Shown here one piece after another: positions 1-6,819 of a stretch of DNA of 7,079 nucleotides. Source of the DNA: Hydrogenophilales bacterium. Lineage in GTDB: Bacteria > Pseudomonadota > Gammaproteobacteria > Burkholderiales > Thiobacillaceae. The stretch is from assembly GCA_011391655.1 (NCBI GenBank), contig JAABQE010000265.1:1-7079 (forward strand), read 5' to 3'. The notes beneath the pieces were generated by a model. The model was given only the letters and a program-made list of their open reading frames with translations. It did not search any database and had not been told where the DNA came from. The position numbers and the translations under genes were made by a program. Every line of letters starts with the position of its first letter. Position 1 is the stretch's first letter.

Positions 1-1390
1 CGGCGGCCTGCGTGTGCCGCTGGGCGCGGATGGCGCGGTGCATGTGCCGTATCGCGCGGGTGCGCCGTTCCCGTATGTTTCAGCAGGCGCGGTATTGGCG
101 GGCAAAGCCCCGCTGGCGCAACTGGAGAACCGCATTGTTTTGGTGGGCTCGACCGCGCCGGGACTCGCTGATTTGCGGGTCACCCCGTTCTCGAACACTT
201 TCCCCGGTGTTGAAATCCACGCCCACCTGATCGCCGGCATGCTCGACGGCAGCACGCGCGCCACCCCGCCATGGGCCAACGACGTACGCCTGCTGGCGGT
301 GTTGCTGCTGGGTGGTCTGCTGGGTGGTCTGCTGCTGCGGGTCAGTCCACTGGTCGGCCTCGCCACCATGCTGGTGCTGCTGGCCGCGCTGGTGGCGGCA
401 TACGCTGCCGCCTGGTCGCGCTTCTGGGTGATACCGATGGCCGCACCGATGCTCACCGTGGCGGGGCTGTATGCGCTCAACACTGCCTATGGTTTTTTTG
501 CCACGACGCGCAGTAAGCGCCAGATGACCAAGCTGTTCGGCCAGTATGTGCCGCCCGAACTCGCAACTGAAATGAGCCTGGACCCGGCGCATTACACGAT
601 GGCAGGCCAGTCGCGCGAGATGAGTGTGCTGTTTTCCGACATTCGCGGCTTCACTGATTTTTCCGAAAAATTGCCGCCTGCCGAACTCGCCGACGTGCTC
701 AACGCCTACCTGTCGACCATGACCCGTATCGTGCAGCAACAGCGCGGCACCATCGACAAGTACATCGGCGACGCCATTATGGCGTTCTGGAACGCGCCGG
801 TGGATTTGAGCGATCACGCCAGCCGGGCGGTGCAGAGCGCGCTCGACATGCAGGCCGCCTTGCCGCAACTCAACCGCGAATTCGCCGCGCGCAACTGGCC
901 GGAGGTGAAGATCGGCGTCGGAGTGAATACTGGCCGCATGAGCGTCGGCAACATGGGTTCGGAGTTTCGCCAGTCCTACACCGTGATGGGCGACGCCGTG
1001 AACCTGGGGTCGCGGCTCGAAGGCATCACCAAGCAGTATGGCGTCGGCATTCTGGTCACCCAGGCAACCGTCGAGGCCGACCCCGTGCATGCCTTCATGA
1101 AAGTCGACGAGGTGCGGGTCAAGGGCAAGGCGCTGCCGGTGGCGATTTTCGAGCCGCTCGGCGCAACGGCGGATTTGTCCGATTCCATCAAGGCCGACGC
1201 TGCCGCGTTCGAAGCCGCGTTCGCCCGCTATCAGGCACAGGACTGGGACGCCGCCGAAGCCGCGTTGCATACGCTTAACGCGCGCACGCCACGCACGCTC
1301 TACGATATTTACCTCGAACGCATTGCGCACTTCCGCGCCGCGCCGCCGCCCGCTGACTGGGACGGCGTGTTTGTTTACACGACCAAATAA
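1..1390 (+). CDS. CHASE2-domain class III adenylate cyclase (5' end missing)
   Basis: Membrane-bound nucleotide cyclase, probably making cAMP from ATP in response to an extracytoplasmic signal. The gene enters from the left edge; the frame is open from base 2. Numbering from V at base 14, residues 1-80 are the end of a CHASE2 sensor domain (VGSTAPGL at 44-51, PGVEIHAHLIAGMLDG at 64-79). Three hydrophobic segments follow at about 91-109, 112-133 and 137-163, then the cyclase domain at about 200-383. Visible catalytic residues are the metal-binding Asp209 (FSDIRGF) and Asp253 (YIGDAIMAFW), the base-selecting pair Lys249 and Thr323, and the transition-state pair Asn330 and Arg334. Lys plus Thr is the pattern of adenylyl rather than guanylyl cyclases of subclass IIIb. 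The tail from about 390 is helical, TPR-like, and ends in PPPADWDGVFVYTTK, as I recall for this family. A phosphodiesterase gene follows 18 nt downstream. The family is secure; the product nucleotide and the signal are inferred. Confidence 0.93.
   Translation, partial: GGLRVPLGADGAVHVPYRAGAPFPYVSAGAVLAGKAPLAQLENRIVLVGSTAPGLADLRVTPFSNTFPGVEIHAHLIAGMLDGSTRATPPWANDVRLLAVLLLGGLLGGLLLRVSPLVGLATMLVLLAALVAAYAAAWSRFWVIPMAAPMLTVAGLYALNTAYGFFATTRSKRQMTKLFGQYVPPELATEMSLDPAHYTMAGQSREMSVLFSDIRGFTDFSEKLPPAELADVLNAYLSTMTRIVQQQRGTIDKYIGDAIMAFWNAPVDLSDHASRAVQSALDMQAALPQLNREFAARNWPEVKIGVGVNTGRMSVGNMGSEFRQSYTVMGDAVNLGSRLEGITKQYGVGILVTQATVEADPVHAFMKVDEVRVKGKALPVAIFEPLGATADLSDSIKADAAAFEAAFARYQAQDWDAAEAALHTLNARTPRTLYDIYLERIAHFRAAPPPADWDGVFVYTTK
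305..334 (+). repeat. Tandem 12-bp repeat inside the cyclase gene
   Basis: CTGCTGGGTGGT occurs twice in direct succession (305-316 and 317-328), followed by a half copy CTGCTG (329-334). It encodes the Leu-Leu-Gly-Gly pattern of the first transmembrane segment. The unit is a multiple of three, so loss or gain of a copy would keep the frame and change helix length by four residues. Confidence 0.8.
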
Positions 1391-1408
1391 GACCAGGCAG
1401 AAACAGCC

Positions 1409-2176
1409 ATGAAATTGACTATCCTCGGTTGCAGCGGCGGCATCGGCAGCGGACGGCACACCACGTCCTTGCTGGTCGACGACGACATCCTGATTGATGC
1501 CGGCACCGGCATCACGACGCTCGATTTTGAGCAGTTGCTGGCGATCGACCACGTTTTCATCACTCACTCGCATCTTGATCATGTGCTCGGACTGCCGTTG
1601 CTGCTCGATGCCGTAGGCGACCAGCGCAGCACGCCGGTCGTGGTGCATGCCCTGCCCGAGGTGCTGGATATTCTCGCGACGGATTTGTTCAACTGGCGGC
1701 TGTGGCCGGATTTTCGCGAGATTCCCAGCATTGACGCGCCGTGGTTGCGCTTCGAGGCCCTGTCCATCGGCGCAACGTGCACGCTGGGGCAGCGCAGCTT
1801 CATTCCGTTGCCGGTGCAGCATGTGGTGCCGGCTTGCGGCATCCAGATTCGCACCCCGGCGGGCAGCTTGGTATTCAGCGGCGATACCACCCGTAGCGAG
1901 GCTTTCGTCGCCGCGTTGAACGCCATTCCCGACTTGCGCCACCTGATCGTCGAAACCTCGTTCGAGAACGCACTCGCCGGCGTTGCACGGGATTCGCAGC
2001 ATCATTGGCCGGACTCGCTGGCGGCCGATCTGGCGCAACTCGGCGCGCGTCCGGACGTTTGGATCACCCACCTCAAGCCCGGCAACGAAGCGGCGATCAT
2101 GGACGAACTGCGCGCCGCCGCGCCGGACTGGAAACTGACGGCCTTATGGCAGGGGCAAGTGATCGGGCTCGATTAA
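1409..2176 (+). CDS. Class II-type 3',5'-cyclic-nucleotide phosphodiesterase, MBL fold
   Basis: A 255-residue metallo-beta-lactamase-fold hydrolase, best read as a cyclic-nucleotide phosphodiesterase that opens cAMP or cGMP to the 5'-monophosphate. The N-terminus MKLTILGCSGG starts the fold. The metal site THSHLDHVLG (52-61) matches the class II phosphodiesterase signature H-x-H-L-D-H-x-x-G, with His53, His55, Asp57 and His58. Other likely ligands are His138 (PVQHV), Asp159 (FSGDTT) and His221 (ITHLKPG). VETSFEN at 181-187 also fits this family better than RNase Z or glyoxalase II. No signal peptide or membrane segment is seen, so it should be cytoplasmic. The ATG at 1409 is preceded by a weak AGGCAG. 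It lies 18 nt after the cyclase gene and is probably co-transcribed, which supports a cyclic-nucleotide substrate. Its last 33 bp overlap the convergent DUF498 gene. A generic MBL hydrolase of other specificity remains possible. Confidence 0.85.
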   Translation: MKLTILGCSGGIGSGRHTTSLLVDDDILIDAGTGITTLDFEQLLAIDHVFITHSHLDHVLGLPLLLDAVGDQRSTPVVVHALPEVLDILATDLFNWRLWPDFREIPSIDAPWLRFEALSIGATCTLGQRSFIPLPVQHVVPACGIQIRTPAGSLVFSGDTTRSEAFVAALNAIPDLRHLIVETSFENALAGVARDSQHHWPDSLAADLAQLGARPDVWITHLKPGNEAAIMDELRAAAPDWKLTALWQGQVIGLD

Positions 2177-2539
2177 CACTGCTGCACCCACGTTGCGGCC
2201 TTCCGCCGCCAGAAAATTGTAGGTGCGGCACAGCGCGCCGATGTCCATCACTTCGAGGCCGATGCGGGCCTCGATCAGGGGGCGCGTCAGTGAGGGGTGC
2301 GGAAAGCGCAGGCGGGTGCCGGTGCCCAGCAGCAGAATGTCCAGCTTGTGCCGGGCCATCCACTCGAAATGCGCTTCGGTGAGCGCGTCAAAATCCAGCC
2401 CGGCCCACGGTGCGATCTCGATCCCTTGCGTGCTCAGCAGCAGGCTGGCATCAAAGCGCTGGTCGTTGATCAGGACGTGATCGGCGTCATAGCCGGTGAA
2501 CAGTTTCTGGCCGGCGTCGGTGTTGAGGTGCAATTTCAT
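2144..2539 (-). CDS. Mth938-like domain protein (DUF498/NDUFAF3 family)
   Basis: A 131-residue soluble protein of the Mth938-like (DUF498) family, whose mitochondrial relative NDUFAF3 helps assemble respiratory complex I. The bacterial role is not established. Visible family marks are a mid-protein LLLGTGTRLRFP (69-80) and a C-terminal block from about 94 to 122 with GLEVMD, CRTYNFL and AAEGRNVGAAVL. It fills the whole length usual for the family, so it appears intact. The ATG at 2537-2539 has an AAGG seven bases upstream on its strand, which supports this start. It converges on the phosphodiesterase gene, overlapping it by 33 bp at the 3' end, and diverges from alaA across a 140-bp gap. No signal peptide or metal motif is seen. 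The family call is firm; nothing in the context fixes a function. Confidence 0.88.
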   Translation of the reverse strand: MKLHLNTDAGQKLFTGYDADHVLINDQRFDASLLLSTQGIEIAPWAGLDFDALTEAHFEWMARHKLDILLLGTGTRLRFPHPSLTRPLIEARIGLEVMDIGALCRTYNFLAAEGRNVGAAVLIEPDHLPLP

Positions 2540-2591
2540 GCTGAAACCTTAGCAGATTCGGGTGTGTCGGGCTCGCTGGCGGCTTGCAAGT

Positions 2592-2620
2592 TTGCCCGGG
2601 CAGGGCGGCTCCGGTAAAAT
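2592..2620 (+). promoter_or_regulatory. Probable sigma70 promoter of the alaA-hom-thrC operon
   Basis: TTGCCC (2592-2597, four of six matches to TTGACA) and TAAAAT (2615-2620, five of six to TATAAT) are separated by exactly 17 bp, in the gap before alaA. Transcription would start near 2627, giving a leader of about 53 nt. It is the only well-spaced pair I see in this gap on the + strand. I saw no clear operator. Prediction from sequence only. Confidence 0.5.
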
Positions 2621-2631
2621 TCCGCGCTTTA

Positions 2632-2651
2632 CAAGGCATTGCATGGCCTTG
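2632..2651 (+). repeat. Inverted repeat in the alaA leader
   Basis: CAAGGC (2632-2637) and GCCTTG (2646-2651) form a perfect 6-bp inverted repeat around an 8-base loop, a few bases after the predicted transcription start. The stem covers an AAGG and the loop holds an ATG (2643). There is no U-tract directly after it, so it is not a typical intrinsic terminator. It could be a 5' stabilising hairpin or chance. Confidence 0.35.
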
Positions 2652-2679
2652 ATTTTACGCAGCCTGACAAGGATTCGCT

Positions 2680-3924
2680 GTGACGGCCGACACTACGCCA
2701 CGCTTACGCACCATTCATAAATCGACCAAGCTCGACCGCGTTTGCTACGACATCCGCGGGCCGGTGATGGCGCGCGCGCGGCAGATGGAAGAAGAAGGCC
2801 AGCGCATCATCAAGCTGAACATCGGCAATCCGGCGCCGTTCGGCTTCGAGGCGCCGGAAGAAATCGTCCAGGACGTGATCCTGAATCTGCCGAACGCGTC
2901 GGGCTATAGCGACTCGAAAGGGCTGTTCTCGGCGCGCAAGGCGATCATGCACGAGACGCAGCGCAAGGGCATTGCCGGGGTGCAGATCGACGACATCTTC
3001 ATCGGCAACGGCGTCTCCGAGCTGATCGTGATGGCGATGCAGGCGCTGCTGAACAATGGCGACGAAGTGCTGGTGCCGGCGCCGGACTACCCGCTGTGGA
3101 CCGCGGCGGTGAGCCTGGGCGGCGGCAAGCCGCGCCATTATCTGTGCGACGAGGGCGCAGGCTGGCTGCCCGATCTGGACGACATCCGCGCCAAGATCAC
3201 GCCCAACACGCGCGCCATCGTCATCATCAACCCCAACAATCCGACCGGCGCGCTGTACCCGACCGAGCTGCTGCTGGAGATCCTGGAAATCGCGCGCCAG
3301 CATCAGTTGATCGTCTATGCCGACGAAATCTACGACAAGGTGCTGTACGACGGCGCGATCCACACCTCGCTGGCTTCGCTGGCAGAGGATGTATTGATCG
3401 TCACCTTCAACGGCCTGTCCAAGAATTACCGCGCGTGCGGCTACCGCTCGGGCTGGCTGATCGTGTCGGGCGACAAGCGCCACGCGCGGGATTATCTGGA
3501 AGGCTTGAACATGCTGGCGTCGATGCGCCTGTGTTCCAACGTGCCGGGCCAGTATGCGATCCAGACCGCGCTTGGCGGCTACCAGAGCATCAACGATCTG
3601 GTTGCACCGAGCGGACGGCTGACGCGCCAGCGCGATCTGGCGCATGAACTGCTGACCCTGATTCCCGGCGTCACGTGCTTCAAGCCCAAGGCGGCGATGT
3701 ATCTGTTCCCGCGGCTCGATCCCAAGCTGTACCACATCAGCGACGACCAGAAATTCATCCTCAACCTGCTGGAAGAGGAGCGCGTTCTGGTGGTGCAGGG
3801 CAGTGGCTTCAACTGGGCGCATCCGGACCACATCCGGGTGGTGTTCCTGCCGCATGAAGAAGATTTGACCGAAGCGATCGGGCGCATCAGCCGGTTCCTT
3901 GACCGCAATCGCACGCATCGTTGA
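2680..3924 (+). CDS. alaA: Alanine aminotransferase, PLP-dependent (AlaA/AlaT)
   Basis: A 414-residue fold-type I aminotransferase that interconverts pyruvate plus glutamate with alanine plus 2-oxoglutarate in the cytoplasm. Long blocks match my memory of Escherichia coli AlaA (YfbQ), for example VCYDIRGPV (21-29), LNIGNPAPFGF (46-56), GNGVSELIV (109-117), PAPDYPLWTAAVSL (133-146) and MLASMRLC (278-285). The PLP-binding lysine is Lys248 in FNGLSKNYR. Cofactor contacts are Asn187 (NPNNPTG) and Asp215 with Tyr218 (ADEIYDK), and Arg386 (DHIRVV) is the likely carboxylate-binding arginine. The GTG start at 2680 has AAGGA at 2669-2673 with good spacing, and gives about eight residues more than E. 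coli before the conserved start. It is the first gene of a probable operon with hom, 23 nt downstream, and thrC. Side activity on other small 2-oxo acids is possible. The family assignment is very secure. Confidence 0.95.
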   Translation: MTADTTPRLRTIHKSTKLDRVCYDIRGPVMARARQMEEEGQRIIKLNIGNPAPFGFEAPEEIVQDVILNLPNASGYSDSKGLFSARKAIMHETQRKGIAGVQIDDIFIGNGVSELIVMAMQALLNNGDEVLVPAPDYPLWTAAVSLGGGKPRHYLCDEGAGWLPDLDDIRAKITPNTRAIVIINPNNPTGALYPTELLLEILEIARQHQLIVYADEIYDKVLYDGAIHTSLASLAEDVLIVTFNGLSKNYRACGYRSGWLIVSGDKRHARDYLEGLNMLASMRLCSNVPGQYAIQTALGGYQSINDLVAPSGRLTRQRDLAHELLTLIPGVTCFKPKAAMYLFPRLDPKLYHISDDQKFILNLLEEERVLVVQGSGFNWAHPDHIRVVFLPHEEDLTEAIGRISRFLDRNRTHR

Positions 3925-3947
3925 CTTTTTTTGACCGAGACTATTTA

Positions 3948-5261
3948 ATGAAACCCATCAACGTCGGCCTGCTGGGCCTGGGAACAGTCGGTGGCGGCAC
4001 GCTCACCGTGCTGCGCCGCAATGCTGAAGAAATCACCCGTCGCGCCGGCCGTGAAATCCGTGTGGTGCGTGCAGCGGTGCGTGACCTTGAAAAGGCCAAA
4101 CCGCTGGCGGGCGATCTGCCGCTGACGATCAATCCGTTCGACGTGGTCGACGATCCCGAAATCGACATCGTGGTCGAACTGATCGGCGGGCTGGAACCGG
4201 CGCGCGAACTGGTGCTGCAGGCGATCGCCAACGGCAAGCACGTGGTCACCGCCAACAAGCATCTGGTCGCCAAATACGGCAACGAAATCTTCGCGGCGGC
4301 GCAGGCCAAGGGCGTGATGGTGGCGTTCGAAGCGGCGGTGGCGGGCGGCATTCCCATCATCAAGGCGCTGCGCGAAGGCCTCACCGCCAACCGCATCGAG
4401 TGGCTGGCCGGCATCATCAATGGCACCAGCAACTTCATCCTCACCGAAATGCGCGACAAGGGTGCGGCGTTTGCAGACGTGCTGAAGCAGGCGCAAGACC
4501 TGGGCTACGCCGAAGCCGACCCGACCTTCGACATTGAAGGCATCGACGCCGCACACAAGCTCACCATCCTGTCGGCGATTGCGTTCGGCATCCCGATGCA
4601 GTTCGACAAGGCCTACACCGAAGGCATTTCCAAACTCACGCGCGAAGACGTGCAGTACGCCGAGGAACTCGGCTACCGCATCAAGCTGCTGGGTATCGCC
4701 CGCCGCGCCGAAAACGGCATCGAGCTGCGCGTGCACCCGACGCTGATTCCCGAGCGTCGCCTGATCGCCAACGTCGATGGCGCGATGAACGCCGTGCTGG
4801 TGAAGGGCGACGCTGTTGGCCCGACGCTGTATTACGGCGCCGGCGCTGGCGCCGAGCCGACCGCGTCCGCGGTGGTGGCCGATCTGGTCGACGTCACCCG
4901 CCTGCACACCGCCGACCCGCACCATCGGGTGCCGCATCTGGCATTCCAGCCGGACCAGCTGTCCGATACGCCAATTTTGCCGATGGACGAAGTGCGCACC
5001 GCGTATTACCTGCGTCTGCGTGCGTTCGACCGCCCCGGCGTGCTGGCCGACATCACCCGCATTCTCGCCGACAGCAACATCTCGATCGACGCCATGGTGC
5101 AGAAGGAGCCCGCCGAAGGGGAAGTGCAGGTCAACATCATTCTGCTGACCCACATCACGGTGGAGAAGAACATCAACGCGGCAATCGCCAAGATCGAAGC
5201 GCTCGACACGGTGGCGGGGCAGGTGATGCGCATCCGTCTCGAAGAGCTGGCGTCCAAGTAA
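3948..5261 (+). CDS. hom: Homoserine dehydrogenase with C-terminal ACT domain
   Basis: A 437-residue NAD(P)H-dependent enzyme reducing L-aspartate 4-semialdehyde to L-homoserine, the branch point to threonine and methionine. It is the monofunctional form, with no aspartokinase domain. The nucleotide-binding loop GLGTVGGG is at residues 10-17. TANKHLVAKYG (101-111) contains Lys104, and GIINGTSNFIL (155-165) is a family block. GYAEADPTFDIEGIDAAHK (186-204) carries Glu189 and Lys204, the counterparts of active-site residues in the yeast enzyme. An ACT domain follows at about 352-432 (LRAFDRPGVLADITRIL), which suggests feedback inhibition by threonine. I chose ATG 3948 because MKPINVGLLGLG is the usual family start. 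A TTG at 3921, overlapping the alaA stop, would add nine residues unlike the family. The ribosome site is weak (GAGA). It sits between alaA and thrC (12-nt gap) and is likely co-transcribed with both. Confidence 0.96.
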   Translation: MKPINVGLLGLGTVGGGTLTVLRRNAEEITRRAGREIRVVRAAVRDLEKAKPLAGDLPLTINPFDVVDDPEIDIVVELIGGLEPARELVLQAIANGKHVVTANKHLVAKYGNEIFAAAQAKGVMVAFEAAVAGGIPIIKALREGLTANRIEWLAGIINGTSNFILTEMRDKGAAFADVLKQAQDLGYAEADPTFDIEGIDAAHKLTILSAIAFGIPMQFDKAYTEGISKLTREDVQYAEELGYRIKLLGIARRAENGIELRVHPTLIPERRLIANVDGAMNAVLVKGDAVGPTLYYGAGAGAEPTASAVVADLVDVTRLHTADPHHRVPHLAFQPDQLSDTPILPMDEVRTAYYLRLRAFDRPGVLADITRILADSNISIDAMVQKEPAEGEVQVNIILLTHITVEKNINAAIAKIEALDTVAGQVMRIRLEELASK

Positions 5262-5262
5262 A

Positions 5263-5267
5263 AAAGG
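5263..5267 (+). promoter_or_regulatory. Ribosome binding site of thrC
   Basis: AAAGG lies directly after the hom stop codon and six bases before the thrC ATG at 5274. It fixes the thrC start and lets ribosomes ending hom re-initiate within 12 nt. Confidence 0.7.
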
Positions 5268-5273
5268 TCAGGC

Positions 5274-6698
5274 ATGAACTACCTCAGCACGCGTGGCCTC
5301 GCGCCGCAACTTCGCTTCTCCGAAATCCTGCTCGGCGGGCTGGCCAGCGATGGCGGCCTCTATGTGCCGGAGGTCTACCCGCGCTTCAGCGCGGCAGAAC
5401 TCGAAGCAATGCGCGGCATGAACTACCGAGAACTGGCCTTCGCCGTGCTGTCGCGCCTGATCGACGACATTCCGCACGATGACCTGCGGGCATTGATCGA
5501 CAAGACCTACACCCCCGACGTCTACCGCTACACCAATCCGGGCGAGAACGCCGAGGACATCACCCCGCTGAAAACCCTGGAACCCGGCCTGCACGTGCTG
5601 GCGCTGTCGAACGGCCCGACACTGGCGTTCAAGGACATGGCGATGCAGTTGCTCGGCAACCTGTTCGAGTACGTACTGGCGAAAACCGGCGGCGAGCTGA
5701 ACATCCTGGGCGCCACCTCCGGCGACACCGGTTCCGCCGCCGAATACGCAATGCGCGGCAAACGTGGCGTGCGTGTGTTCATGCTGTCGCCCGAGCACGG
5801 CATGACGCGCTTCCAGCAGGCGCAGATGTATGCGCTGCAGGATGCCAACATCCACAACCTGGTGATCCGCGGCGTGTTCGACCAGTGCCAGGACATCGTC
5901 AAGGCGGTGTCGAACGACCTCGATTTCAAGGCGAAGCATCACATCGGCGCGGTCAACTCGATCAACTGGGCGCGCGTCGCGGCGCAGAGCGTGTATTACT
6001 TCAAGGCCTATTTCGCGGCCACCCACAGCAACGACCAGAGCGTGTCGTTCTCGGTGCCGTCGGGCAACTTTGGCAACGTTTGCGCCGGCCACATTGCGCG
6101 CCAGATGGGATTGCCGATCAACAAGCTGATCGTCGCCACCAACGAAAACGACGTGCTCGATGAGTTCTTCAAGACCGGCGTCTACCGGCCGCGCCCGGAA
6201 ACGAAGCACACCTCCAGCCCGTCGATGGATATCTCCAAGGCATCCAACTTCGAGCGTTTCATCTTTGACCTGACTGGTCGCGACGCTGCAAAAATCCGCA
6301 GCCTGTGGGGCGCCGTTGAATCCGGTGGCAGTTTCGATCTGAACGCCGACGGCCTGTTTGGCCGCGTCGCTGAGTTCGGCATGGTCTCGGGCTCGAGCAA
6401 CCACGCCAACCGCCTCGACACCATCCGCACCGTGTACGAGGTATACGGCACGATGATCGACCCGCACACCGCCGATGGCCTGAAGGTCGGGATGGAACAT
6501 CGCGAACCCGGTGTGCCGCTGATCTGCATGGAAACCGCGCAGCCCGCCAAGTTTGACGACGCCATCCGCGAGGCGCTCGGCATCGAACCGGTGCGCCCGG
6601 CCGAGTTGGCGAACCTCGAAGCGCAACCGCAGAAGAAACACGTCATGGATGCCGACCTCAACGCGATCAAACAGTTCATCGTTGATCACGCAGGCTGA
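5274..6698 (+). CDS. thrC: Threonine synthase
   Basis: A 474-residue PLP enzyme of fold type II that converts O-phospho-L-homoserine and water to L-threonine and phosphate, the last step of the pathway. The N-terminus MNYLSTRG and the block GLASDGGLYVPE (22-33) are typical of threonine synthases. The PLP lysine is Lys120 in PTLAFKDMAMQ. ATSGDTGSAA (147-156) forms the phosphate-binding loop, and SINWAR (229-234) and VPSGNFGNV (261-269) are further active-site blocks. The length fits the long form of the enzyme, and there is no break or missing key residue. The ATG at 5274 has a good ribosome site. It follows hom by 12 nt, so the two ends of the homoserine-to-threonine route are made together. 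Homoserine kinase, which supplies its substrate, is not within the window. No convincing terminator follows the stop. Confidence 0.96.
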   Translation: MNYLSTRGLAPQLRFSEILLGGLASDGGLYVPEVYPRFSAAELEAMRGMNYRELAFAVLSRLIDDIPHDDLRALIDKTYTPDVYRYTNPGENAEDITPLKTLEPGLHVLALSNGPTLAFKDMAMQLLGNLFEYVLAKTGGELNILGATSGDTGSAAEYAMRGKRGVRVFMLSPEHGMTRFQQAQMYALQDANIHNLVIRGVFDQCQDIVKAVSNDLDFKAKHHIGAVNSINWARVAAQSVYYFKAYFAATHSNDQSVSFSVPSGNFGNVCAGHIARQMGLPINKLIVATNENDVLDEFFKTGVYRPRPETKHTSSPSMDISKASNFERFIFDLTGRDAAKIRSLWGAVESGGSFDLNADGLFGRVAEFGMVSGSSNHANRLDTIRTVYEVYGTMIDPHTADGLKVGMEHREPGVPLICMETAQPAKFDDAIREALGIEPVRPAELANLEAQPQKKHVMDADLNAIKQFIVDHAG

Positions 6699-6819
6699 AC
6701 GGCGCGCCGGGCGGCGATATTCCTGGTTCGAGGCCGAGGTTTTATCTGAACTGCGCGAACGGGTTGGAGCGCTGCTTGCGGCTGGCGATAATGGCGGCGC
6801 ACCCGATGCAACGCAATAA
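6682..6819 (+). CDS. Possible short open frame after thrC, doubtful
   Basis: A 45-codon frame from TTG 6682 to TAA 6817-6819, overlapping the thrC end by 17 bp. It would encode a charged, probably helical peptide (RRYSWFEAEVLSELRERV in its middle). No ribosome site precedes the TTG and there is no in-frame ATG outside thrC. I do not recognise it. It may be a small uncharacterised protein, the decayed end of an older gene, or chance. The arrangement is reported only because it fills most of the thrC-lipoprotein gap. Confidence 0.18.
   Translation: MITQAERRAGRRYSWFEAEVLSELRERVGALLAAGDNGGAPDATQ
6764..6792 (+). promoter_or_regulatory. Possible promoter of the lipoprotein gene
   Basis: TTGGAG (6764-6769, three of six) and GATAAT (6787-6792, five of six) are 17 bp apart, with a predicted start near 6799 and a leader of about 45 nt. 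The -35 match is poor, so this is tentative. It would allow the lipoprotein gene to be expressed separately from thrC. Confidence 0.3.

Noticed and set aside
80..2071. Very long open frame on the minus strand opposite the cyclase and phosphodiesterase genes
   Set aside because: It spans two well-identified genes and their gap, and its product has low complexity rich in Arg, Gln, His and Gly with no domain. GC-rich codon use on the opposite strand explains it.
2583..2601. Palindromes CTTGCAAG and CCCGGG in the alaA/DUF498 gap as an operator
   Set aside because: They are short, of different sequence, and not arranged as matched half-sites. Their place near the predicted -35 is suggestive, but not enough for a call.
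3926..3932. Run of seven T after alaA as a terminator
   Set aside because: No stable GC-rich hairpin precedes it, and hom begins only 23 nt after alaA, so an operon is more likely.
3921..3949. Promoter-like TTGACT and TTTAAT, 17 bp apart, before hom
   Set aside because: The -10 element overlaps the hom start codon, so a transcript would begin inside hom. It could not express hom from its ATG and is probably coincidence.
4836..4853. Near-palindromic GGCGCC-rich stretch inside hom
   Set aside because: It encodes an alternating Gly-Ala run with GC-rich codons, which accounts for the symmetry; there is no reason to call it a regulatory site.
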